Shown piece after piece: positions 32,701 to 41,154 of a stretch of DNA of 64,000 bases. Every line of letters begins with the position of its first letter. Position 1 is the first letter of the stretch. Source of the stretch: Emiliania huxleyi CCMP1516 (Eukaryota > Haptophyta > Isochrysidales > Noelaerhabdaceae); NCBI RefSeq assembly GCF_000372725.1, contig NW_005201392.1:863620-927619 (forward strand). Reading direction: 5' to 3'. Made by a program: the position numbers and the translations under genes. Below the pieces are notes generated by a model. It had not been told where the DNA came from and ran no database searches. It saw only the letters and a program-made list of their open reading frames with translations.

Positions 32701-33013
32701 GCAAGCTTCCTGGCGTTTCTGGCGAGCGTCCAGACGTCGCAGAGCATCCGGCAGGCGCGCAGCGACCCAAATTTTTGCTCACCGCACGGCCGTGCGAGCC
32801 GTCGGTCGGTGGTGATGGTCGGCGTCGGCGCGCGCCGACCGACGCGGCGGCGGTGGGCGTCATGTGGCGCGTTTTGGGACCAGACATTGTCCGAATTGCG
32901 GCGGACGTCCCTTCATAACTCGATGCGGTTAGTCAATATGGGCGAGGGGTATACACGATATGCGAGATAACTTCCTAAGCCTAGCCACGGACGTTCGGCA
33001 ATGCATGCTCAGC

Positions 33014-33961
33014 CTACTCCTGATGTGCGCATTTCGGCCCGTTGGCGTTGTGGTTGGTCGAAAAGCCCGGGCACCCGTGCGGGTTTGCGGCCGTCTCGCA
33101 CAGCTCTCCCCGCGCGGCCCTCGCGCCAAACGGCAGGCCGCCAGGCTCAGTCTGCCGCGCTGCAGGCGTCAGCGGCCTTGGCTCGAGGCCTTCGAGCCAC
33201 CGACGGTTGACGTAAGAGATGCTCATGTGCGGGAAGCGCCCAGAGACACGGTCCCACGTACAGCCGGCTTCCGCTTCGTCCCACGTGTGTGCACCGCGGG
33301 CTTGCACGAAGCGCTCGACCACCACGAAATGCTCCCGCAGAGCCTCGAGCACCGGCAGCATCTGCGCCGCCGGCCGCAGGTAGTGTGGCCGTATTCGTCC
33401 GTGCGCGTATGGGATGCTTCTGTTCTTTTTGCAAAAGTGCAGCTCGATGTCGAGGAGCCGCAGCTGCCGGAACTGAGTCGCATTCATCTCGCGTAGCGCC
33501 TCCCACTCGCTGCCCTCAATGTCCAGCTTGGCTGCCAGCGCATGTGGAGGCGCGGCGCCCACATACGCGGCCTCCAGAGCAGATGCCCAGCCGACAAACC
33601 GAGGACGAGGAGGCCGGGAGACTCCCAGGCAGCTGTCAAGGCGCAACGGTGGCACCGCAAAGCGTTGGAGCTCTGCCGCAAAGGCACTGCTGGGCGAGAA
33701 GCAGTCGAATAGCACAGAGTACACGCCAAACCACTGGCTCAGCATGACGGACCATTCGTCGCACGTGCTAATCCCAAACGAGAGGCCGGTCAGCACACCG
33801 GGAGGTTCGAGAGCTCGGCGACACCAAGCGTACGCAGAACCTGTGCCTCGGCTCGCCTGCTTGATGAAGCCGCCGCAAAGCCGCTCCGCACCAGACGATG
33901 GCTCGGTGAGATCACGGATGCGGACGCCGGTGGAGTCCAAGCGCGGCCCTCGACTGGGCAT
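33014..33961 (-). CDS. FkbM/METTL24-like SAM-dependent methyltransferase
   Basis: A 315-residue open frame. The recognisable core is AAKLDIEGSEWEALREM followed by LRLLDIELHFCKKN, the motif IV/post-IV pair (KxDxEGxE ... LxxEL/IHF) of FkbM and METTL24 methyltransferases; FGISTCDEWSVML and VLFDCFSPSS upstream fit the SAM-binding strands, with the usual glycine loop weak. FkbM enzymes O-methylate sugars or secondary metabolites; METTL24-like proteins are of unknown target. No intron. The cysteine-rich C-terminus (about 280-315) has no counterpart that I know. The start codon is the first ATG; no leader peptide is evident. Confidence 0.7.
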   Translation of the reverse strand: MPSRGPRLDSTGVRIRDLTEPSSGAERLCGGFIKQASRGTGSAYAWCRRALEPPGVLTGLSFGISTCDEWSVMLSQWFGVYSVLFDCFSPSSAFAAELQRFAVPPLRLDSCLGVSRPPRPRFVGWASALEAAYVGAAPPHALAAKLDIEGSEWEALREMNATQFRQLRLLDIELHFCKKNRSIPYAHGRIRPHYLRPAAQMLPVLEALREHFVVVERFVQARGAHTWDEAEAGCTWDRVSGRFPHMSISYVNRRWLEGLEPRPLTPAARQTEPGGLPFGARAARGELCETAANPHGCPGFSTNHNANGPKCAHQE

Positions 33962-34307
33962 TCGTAATTGTTTCTAGTAAATGACTTGTGCCGTACGCGG
34001 TACGGGTACGGGGAACTACGAAAGTGTGAACAGGTTGGAGGGCGCCGCGCCGCGCCGCGCACGTGCGACTGTCAGGAGCGGATCCGTCTCAGTTAGTCGT
34101 GTTCACGCGCCGGCATCGTGTCCTGACCAACCTGCCTGGTACAGACTTTAGTCCTCGACAGTACGCGGTATGTGCTGAAATGGGAATCACGTGAGCCACG
34201 ACGACTAGTATAGCGTGGTAGTGCGACGCCCCAGGGAGCTCCGCCGCGCGCCGGCGGCGCGGCCCGTACTATCGCGCTACTAACGTGGGGGCGGAGTCGT
34301 ACACGGC

Positions 34308-36650
34308 TCAATCAGACAAAAGGCGAACGTACTTCTCCTTCCCTCCTCGCTCCCGATGGTTCGGGGACGTGGAGTGGACGTACGCATGAATGGACACGAG
34401 CGAGGGGCTAGCGACCGAGCGGTGTGTCGCCACCGAACCGAGGGAAGCGAGTGACGCGGAGCTGCCGTGGTTGGCTTTGCGGCGGTCCGCGGACGAGGCG
34501 ATCGAGTAGTGGAACGAGGCGATGGAAGGGCTCTTGACGGGGCCGCGATGCGTCGCCACCGATCGGAGCGAGCGGAGCGAGGCGAGGGACGCGGAGCTTC
34601 TGAGCCGCCGCCCCCTCCGCCGCCGGCACCTCCGCAAGGCGCCGAGGCAAGCCACCGAGAGCGAAATGGCGACCGCCCCGCACAGCAGCGCCAAGCCGGT
34701 CGGCGAGATGTACGGGCAAGCGGCGCGCAGTTCGAGCGCTCCAGCGCGCGGGAGGTCCGAGAGCGGTGGGCGCGGCGGCGGCGGCTGGGTCACTCGACGC
34801 GCCGCCGCCGCCGCCGGCACCGTCGACGCCGCCGCCGAGCGAAGCGCCGCGAGAGTGGGCGCGTCCGGGTCGCCCCCAAAGTGGCGTGTGAGGTCCGGGT
34901 AGCGGTACGAGGACGCGGAGCCGTCTGGGAGGCGGTTCGGGACCGCGTCGAGCGCCTGCACGAGCGACCACTGTGGCGACTGTCCGATCTTCACGTGCCC
35001 GCCGAGGTGGTCGTGCTCCGCCATGTCGGCAGCGGCGTCCATCTGCAGCGTCCAGAAAAAGTGGCCAAACGCGGCTGCGAAGGAGGCGAAGAGGGTGTCG
35101 ACGAAGCGCTGGCTCACCTTGAGGCCCATCTCGTCGACGGCAAGGGACCACTCGCCGACGACCACTGGATGGTGCCGGGCGTGCTGCAGGAGGCGGCAGC
35201 CAAAGGTGCGAGCCGCCTGCACCACCGTCTCGTCTGGCGTCGCCTCCGACAGCCCGTCAAAGGCCGTGTACAAGTGCAGGTCGATGAAGACGTTGTGGAA
35301 CTGCGGCTCGCGCAGCTGCGTCACCCACCCCCACAAGTCAAACCAGTAGAGGACGCAAAAAACGACCGCGACGTCGGCGCGCCGGCGCCGCACGAGGGAG
35401 TAAGCAGCCTCGTAGTACTCGATGAGCAGTGGCCGCATCTCGTCCTCGCGCGGCGCCGAACTGAGATCGCCGGGCTCGTTGAGCAGCTCGACGCCCCACA
35501 GCGCGGGGTGCTCGCCCACCTCGTCCATCAGCCGTCGCAACTGCAGCGGGTCACAAGGCGAGGAGGGTGTTCCATGGTGACTACGCAGCGCGGCGTCGGC
35601 GCCCGCGTCTAGCAAGCGCGCCACGGCGAGCGAATTGTCGATCGAGTAGCGGTGCCACTCGGCGCGGCCGGCACAGCCCGAGTGCTCCTTCCCATTCTGC
35701 CCGCCGGGCGCGCCGTGCAAATCGAGGAGCACGACGACCCCCCTCGCCTGCAGATGAGGATCCGGGCGGGTGGACGGCCACCGGCCCAGTCGAGCACAAA
35801 AGCGGCGCGGCTTGACACCCCTCGAGAAGGGTACTGCATGGCTCTCGGAAGGATCTAGGAAGCGGCGCCTCGGCCCAGTCGAGAAGGCGCCGGATGGCGC
35901 GGAGGGCGGGAGCTGGGCCCGGCGCCATCTCACCCCATGCGGCGCCGCTGCCCGGGTTCGGCAATTCGTGCGGGCGGAGGACGTCCCACCAGCCGAGCGG
36001 CAAACGGACGGCGTTGATGCCTTTGCCGACCATCCAGTCGAAGTGCTCCTCACCGATCCAGCCGTCGATGTGCGCCTCCATGCGCTGCCAGAAGGAGGCG
36101 TTGCTGCCGCGCGGCAGCTCGCACAAGGACGCGCGCGACGCGACCGTCGTGAAATCCTTCTCGGGGATGAGCCAGCCTACGCTCACAAACGCGCGCCACG
36201 TGTCAAGACGCGCCACGGCGGCCGCGGCGGCGAAGGGTGAGGCGATCCCCCGAGGTTTGCCCCTCGCAACGGCTCGACCTCCTCCACCGCAAAGACGGCG
36301 GGCTTGCTCTCAAGCTCGGCGCTGCCCGTGTAGCCCGAGAGGCGGAGCGCGCCCGAGCGCGAATCGACCGCCACATGCCGCCCCCCGCCCATCCAGTCGT
36401 CGGTGCCGCCGACGCCGCGCCGTCCTGGGGCGCGCATCCGGACATAGCCGAGGCGCCGCGTCCGCGCGCATCCCCCGCCGCGCGCGCCTCCTGTCGGCTC
36501 CGCCGCCTCGCTCGGCGGCGGCGGCACCACCTCCACCGCGAGCGCGGAGGCGAGTCCTGAGCGATGGCCGGTGGCGGCGAGAGTTCCGACAAACCAGCCG
36601 CGGTGGCCGCCTGCCGCGCTCAGCGCTGGGAGACGCCACGAGACCGACAC
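34308..36650 (-). CDS. GH5 glycoside hydrolase (exo-beta-1,3-glucanase type), membrane-anchored
   Basis: Core exons: 36650(or upstream)-36249, 36176-35869 and 35747-34308. GH5 marks run in order: PLRGANLGG/WLIPEKDF, HFDWMVGKGINAVRLPLGWW, VVVLLDLHGAPGGQNGKEHSG, VELLNEPGDL (acid/base Glu) and HPVVVGEWSLAVDEM (nucleophile Glu). LHGAPGxQNG points to the yeast EXG1-like GH5 subgroup, which cuts beta-1,3-glucan; chrysolaminarin-type storage glucan or wall glucan is a plausible substrate (inference). Past the catalytic domain lies one TM helix (GLALLCGAVAISLSVACLG) and a basic Ser-rich tail with SLASLRSVATHR repeats. Intron 35748-35868 is GC-AG (LDWAE|ARGVVV). Intron 36177-36248 (72 nt) keeps the frame only with a GA donor. 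The N-terminal part (to about 36650) resembles a sugar-binding beta-trefoil; exons further upstream are unresolved. Confidence 0.8.
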
Positions 36651-37259
36651 GAAGCCTGCGGCGACACGGCGAGGCGGGAGGCGGGCGAGGACGGGCTGTG
36701 AGAGGAGCAGGGCGCGTAGGGGCGGGGTGGGGCGGGGCGGGGGCGGGGGAGGGGAGGTGGTGGGGGGGGGGGGGCCCTGCGCGTCCTCCGCACGACTGAG
36801 AAGCTCCCACCGCCTCGACTGAGAAGCTCCCGCCGCCGGATCGTGCTCCAGTCCACCCGACCATCCGCCGCGGCCGCCACCGCCTCGGCCGCCGCCGTGC
36901 CGGTCCGAGCGGGCCGCCTCTGGCGCGGCGCCGCCCGCGTCGTACAGCTCGAGCGTGCCGCCGTGGATCCATGGCAGCAGAGTGTCAGCGACCTACGTGC
37001 GACCGCGCCCGTAACGACATGATCACGCGGCCTGAAGTCGCAGCGTGACCAAGTGGCTCCCCATCCCGCCAAACGCACGTGGTCGCATTCCGCATCTAGA
37101 GCGGCGACAAGCTCACCGCGGAGCGGCGGGTCCCGATCGTGGGGCGGGCCGTCAAAGCTGCTGCGGGCAGCCTCCTCTCGCGCTGAGACCACCCGCACGT
37201 AACGGCCGCTCGCCTGAGGGGCGTGCAGGGAGGCGCGTCTCTCGTCGCGGCATCACGCG

Positions 37260-37357
37260 GTTGCATCTGTGTTGCATCTGTGTTGCATCTGTGCTGCATC
37301 TGTGTTGCATCTGTGCTGCATCTGTGCGGCATCTGGGCGGCATCTGGGCGGCGTCTC
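37260..37357. repeat. TTGCATCTGTG 11-bp tandem repeat, likely intronic
   Basis: Eight to nine units of TTGCATCTGTG/CGGCATCTGGG. It lies between the candidate N-terminal exon at 37549-38154 and the GH5 exons, in the expected place for an intron; the coding strand reads CAGATGCAACA. Confidence 0.85.
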
Positions 37358-37548
37358 GGCTACACATTGCCACGTCTCGCAGCACCACGCGGCGTCCGGC
37401 CGCGCGGCGTGGCGCTCCGACGTCGACCGAGGGGCACTGGCCGTGCTTGAGAGCGCTGAGGAGGTCAACGAGCAGACAGACGTACCTGCGTGCGTGAGGG
37501 ATGTGTCGGGGCGCGCGCACGTTTGGCCGAGGCGACGGCCGTGCGCGC

Positions 37549-38154
37549 TTACCCCTGGACCGGCCCCGGCTGCCAAAGCTGATGCGCCGTCCACGAGGCG
37601 GACGCCGCGATCGCGTCCGACGAGCGCCGGCCAAGAGTCACAACGGCGGCGGGCTGGCCGACCAGCAGTAGGCCGCCGCCGCAGAAGAGCATCAGTAGCA
37701 CGAGGAGGCTGATCTTACTGCGGGCCTCCTGCGCCTCACGCGCCTCGTCCGCCTCTGCGCTGCGCTGCAAAAATGTCGTCGCGCTCGCGCCGCGAATCAG
37801 ATTCAGCCGCTCTGGCTCTGACAGGTTCCGCTCTCGCGCGGACAACGAGCTCGAATGCTTACGAGGCCGTCCAAGGCGCGAGCCGGCGCCCGCCGTTCGC
37901 ACGTCCTGGTGGCTCTCAAAGGGCCGTCGCGCCGGGCTCTCCGCCGCCATTGCCGTCGGTAGCGAGAGTGACCGTCCCTGCAGCGCCGGCGACTCTGTTG
38001 CTGCGGTGGGCCGGGCCGGCAGCGCTGGCTGCTGTCTGCTGGTGTCGAGCGAGCATGCCGGGCTCATGCCGTCCGCAAGCACGTCGACGAGTTCGAAGAG
38101 GAGCTCATCCTCCTCTGTGATGAGCGGCGTCGCAGGGAGCCAGTGTTGTGACAT
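37549..38154 (-). CDS. N-terminal signal-anchor exon, probably of the GH5 gene
   Basis: A 201-codon open frame: Ser/Ala-rich N-terminus with basic patches (SRLGRPRKH), then one strong TM segment (ISLLVLLMLFCGGGLLLVG, about 147-165) and a short lumenal tail ending SASWTAHQLWQPGPVQG. A single TM after a basic cytosolic region is a type II anchor. It lies upstream of the GH5 exons on the same strand with only repeats and short exon-like frames (about 37460-37380, 37200-36830) between, so I infer it starts that gene. If so the enzyme would have TM helices at both ends. It could instead be a separate small membrane protein. Confidence 0.5.
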   Translation of the reverse strand: MSQHWLPATPLITEEDELLFELVDVLADGMSPACSLDTSRQQPALPARPTAATESPALQGRSLSLPTAMAAESPARRPFESHQDVRTAGAGSRLGRPRKHSSSLSARERNLSEPERLNLIRGASATTFLQRSAEADEAREAQEARSKISLLVLLMLFCGGGLLLVGQPAAVVTLGRRSSDAIAASASWTAHQLWQPGPVQG

Positions 38155-38340
38155 GGGCAGCGGCAGCCTCAGTCGTCAGGGCGACACCGCGGCCCCCTGG
38201 GGACTTCCGGCTCGGGTGTGACCTCTGACCGCGGGTCGCAGAGCGGTCACGGTGTCCGACAGCAGCTCGACCCGAGCAAGCGATGACGAAGAACGAGATA
38301 GAGTTGAGATAAAGAATTTTCGCCGACGGGCCTTAGATCT

Positions 38341-38400
38341 AGGCGGGTGGCGGCGCGCCGTCCTCCCATCCGTCCCTTGAGTTCGATATTGGTTCTTTTT
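38341..38400 (+). repeat. Dispersed repeat family A, diverged copy
   Basis: GCGGGTGGCGGCGCGCCGTC then CTCCCATCCGTCCCTTGAG and TTGGTTCTTTTT: the same order of blocks as at 2240-2316 and 63480-63548, with more changes. Confidence 0.55.
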
Positions 38401-38751
38401 ACTCTGCTGACGATGGAGATGAGACCGCCAGTGGAGTAGGGAGTCTTCCACTGAGCACCGCGCTGCGAGCCAGTGGGACAAACTTCAGAATCGTGCTGTT
38501 TGTTGGGTTGGGTTGGGTTGTGCCTGGGTTGTGTTGTTTTTGGTTGTCGGCGCGAAGGGTGAGGGCTCGACCGCCGCCACTCACGCCAGCGGACGGCCAC
38601 CATCGGTGTTTTTGGCTTCGCCGCCGTCCAAGGCGTACGCCATGCGCTCGCCGACATCGAGCGAGCACGCCTGTCCGACGAGCGGCTTGCTGTGCGGACG
38701 CCTTCTTGTGGCTCTCGTCGAGAGCGTCTTGCGTCATTCTCGATCTCGCAC

Positions 38752-39477
38752 TCACCACCAGCTGTCCGACGGCGGAGGCTCGATCTTCGTCTCCTTTAGG
38801 AAAGCGTCGAGCGGCATCATGATCGCCGCGAACGTCTTCCACACCGCCGGCATGTCGGCCTCGACCTTGGCGGGGTCGCCGAGCGCCTTGGTGAACTCGG
38901 CGCGGTATGGGATCGTGTGGTACGCCTGCGGCGCAAGCGGGGGCAGCGGGGTGAGGCGGTGGGACGCGTGTCGCGTGGTCGGTCGGGCGTGACTTCAAAG
39001 GCGCACCGTGTTGAAGACGCCCTTCATGATCATGTTGTGGTGCATCTTGAGCCCCTTCTCGTAGCCCTTGTTGACGCAGTCGGCGAGCTCCGCCTTCGCG
39101 TCGGCGACGAGCGCCTCGAGCATCCCTTCCACCAGCAGCAACGCGCGCTTGAGCCAGAGGATCGCCAGGCACGTCGAGCCCTCGACCGCCGCCGCCGCCG
39201 CGCCCTTGGCGGCGCCGAGCTCGGCGCGGCACATCGACTGCAGCGTCGCCGTCGGCTGCGCGTCGGCGGGGAGCTTGAGCAGGTTCGCCTCGATCTTCGC
39301 GCGGTTGCCGTCGATGTCGTCCTTCACCATCCCCATCCCGTAGATGCTGTCGAAGATCTTGATCAGCTGCACGGTGGCGTCGAGGAAGAGCTTGCACGGC
39401 ACCTGCTGCCCGCTCGCGAAGGCGTCCGACTCGGCGACCGCCGCCCACTTCGGCAGCGTCTCCTCGAAGAAGCTCAT
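38752..39477 (-). CDS. Glycolipid transfer protein (GLTP domain)
   Basis: Exons 39477-39007 and 38925-38752 give 214 residues, near the ~209 of the family. The GLTP sugar-binding set is visible: DDIDGNRAK (Asp, Asn, Lys of the headgroup site, about 55-63), CLAILWLKRAL (Trp, about 105) and LKMHHNMIMKGVF (His, about 147), followed after the intron by AYHTIPYRAEFTKAL. GLTPs shuttle glycosphingolipids or ceramide-phosphate between membranes in the cytosol. Intron 38926-39006 is 81 nt, GT-AG, phase 0. The start MSFFEETLPKW matches the family N-terminus; an upstream in-frame ATG at 39642 would add a hydrophobic extension. The stop is DSWW*, but GTGAGT overlaps it, so a further 3' exon (candidate GERMAYALDGGEAK, near 38640) cannot be ruled out. 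Confidence 0.85.
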
Positions 39478-39837
39478 CAGCGACGGGTCGCGCGGCTTGA
39501 GCTTTGCACAGAGCGGCGGCGACGGCGTGAAACAAGAAAAGCGCCCGCATTCAACCAGGCAGGACAAACACAACACAAGCCAACAGGTCACAATGAAACT
39601 CTCTCTCGAACAAAAGAATTGACGCGTGATGAGCCTGGACATTCGCAGGCCCCGGTGAATGAAACGAACGCCTCAATCACAGTCTCCCCGACCGAGGACA
39701 AGGAACTCCGAGACGGGGGACTAAGCAAGTGCCTGTGTATGTGCGTGGTGTACAGTGTCGTGTCCGCTAGCTCCGAGTGGAGGGGGCGTCCTGCACCCCG
39801 GCGACTTTTACCACTTTGTTCGTCGTGCATCGCCTCT

Positions 39838-39895
39838 TGATAGGGTGCCCACAGGGCCCAAAAAAAGAAAGGAAAAAAGAAATGGGTGACCCCCG
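39838..39895 (-). repeat. Dispersed repeat D (inverted relative to 18855-18905)
   Basis: Read on the minus strand: CACCCATTTC, TTTCCTTTCTTTTTTTGGGC and CCTGTGGGCACCCT. The same blocks appear on the plus strand at 18855-18905 just inside the candidate element's left end. Confidence 0.65.
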
Positions 39896-40045
39896 ATCGC
39901 AGCACTTCGTGTTGGCCAGTCGAGAAATTGAGAGTGTGACTAGGAGGGTGGGACGCTGGGGATTCTCAAAGGTATACCCTTGGAATGGCCGGATCCAGCC
40001 TTAAAAGTACGAGATCGCGCGCGCTTCGCACGCTGCACCGCCTAG

Positions 40046-40821
40046 GCGGCGGCGGCAGAGAAGCAGCGGCGGCTGGAGTCGGCCGCACGGGAGCAGGACG
40101 CGGAGCTCCGCGCCGCGGCGGACGACCGGCAGAAGCTGCTGCACGAGATTGCCCTCTTGCGGAGCGAGGCTGAGGGGATGAGGATCGACGTCACGGCGGC
40201 GCGAGAGGAGGCGGAGCGGGTGAGGCACGACGCGGAGCTCAAGATGACACAGGTGCGCCTGTCGGCCACTGCCATCGACGACGAGCGGCGCCGGCTGGAG
40301 CTAGAAGTGCAAAAGGCACAGCGCGGCGGCGTGGAGGCGAAGAAGCGGTGCAAGGAGCAGGCGAGCGAGCTCAGCAGCGGATTCCGAGCCGTGAAGACGA
40401 CGGTTTGTTCACACTTGTTCCCAGCGAATAGGCGACCGAGCTCACCTCCCTGTACGCGGAGATTGACCGGCTGAAGGACCACATCGGCTGGCTCACCAAA
40501 CAGACGAGGGCGAAATCGACCCACGCCTCGAGGGGCTGGAGGGTGGCAGAGAGCCCCGATTGGCAAAACACGCCGCCGCGCTCGCCCTCCCCGCCACCAA
40601 GTGCAAATTCCGGCCAGAACGGGACAGAGCCCCGCAACAACGGCGTGGAGCCCCGGATCGGCGTGCGGGCAAGCAGTAGACCCGCCTCGAGGTCTGCGAC
40701 TCCGCCCCGGCGCTACGTGAGCCCGCCTCGCCAGCGCGGAACTTCGCCGCCGCCTTGGATCCCCACCGGCGTCAAAGACACGATCTCGAACGTCGAGTGG
40801 GTGAAGCCGGTCCTGACTTGA
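40046..40821 (+). CDS. Coiled-coil protein with Ser/Pro-rich tail, 5' exon not found
   Basis: Exons 40046-40402 and 40432-40821 are in the same frame (about 248 codons). Residues 1-155 are a charged heptad-rich coiled coil (EKQRRLESAAREQDAEL, EEAERVRHDAELKM, LYAEIDRLKDHIGWL); the rest is Ser/Pro/Arg-rich, ending WVKPVLT. The separating intron would be just 29 nt (GTTTGT ... GAATAG). The first exon opens at an AG acceptor (CCGCCTAG|GCGGCG); the nearby ATG at 39985 does not join in frame with any GT/GC donor, so the 5' part is missing or lies further upstream. Function unknown; structural or cytoskeletal roles are typical of such proteins but unproven here. Confidence 0.55.
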
Positions 40822-41154
40822 AGGGGGTGGAGGGTGGACGGGCAGTAGCCGTCGACATGCTGAGAGGATGGGCGGCCGGGGTGAAAAAGACGGTACTGCA
40901 GGTCACTTGTGTCCCTGCAGCTGCATGGAGGGTCGCACAGAGTTTTGATCTCTCACCCCGGACTCTGTGGCGCGTCCCATGTCCCAATTGATGGCCCAAC
41001 ATATTTACGGACGCGACTCGTTGATATAACAGAACACTGACATGCATGTGTGCGTGTGACGTAAAATGATGTCCACATTATCCAGATAGAGGAGAGAACC
41101 TGCGGCAATCCCCTCGAGGGTTTCGTTCTGCGTGCGCGTGATATGCAAAAACGC

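Larger units (their letters stand above)
31087..33013. other. 1.9-kb stretch with satellites, no confident gene
   Basis: Holds a (GT)n microsatellite (31955-32026) and three imperfect copies of a roughly 180-bp unit (32205-32700). On the minus strand the unit can be read as repeats of the type HGxxLDGSLxS, so a fast-evolving repeat protein is conceivable, but no start, splice or family supports it. Confidence 0.45.

Noticed and set aside
34467-35612. 381-codon plus-strand frame
   Set aside because: Antisense to the GH5 catalytic exon.
38399-39550. 383-codon minus-strand frame beside the GLTP gene
   Set aside because: Out of frame with the GLTP exons and Arg/Ala-rich; a shadow in another frame of the same strand.
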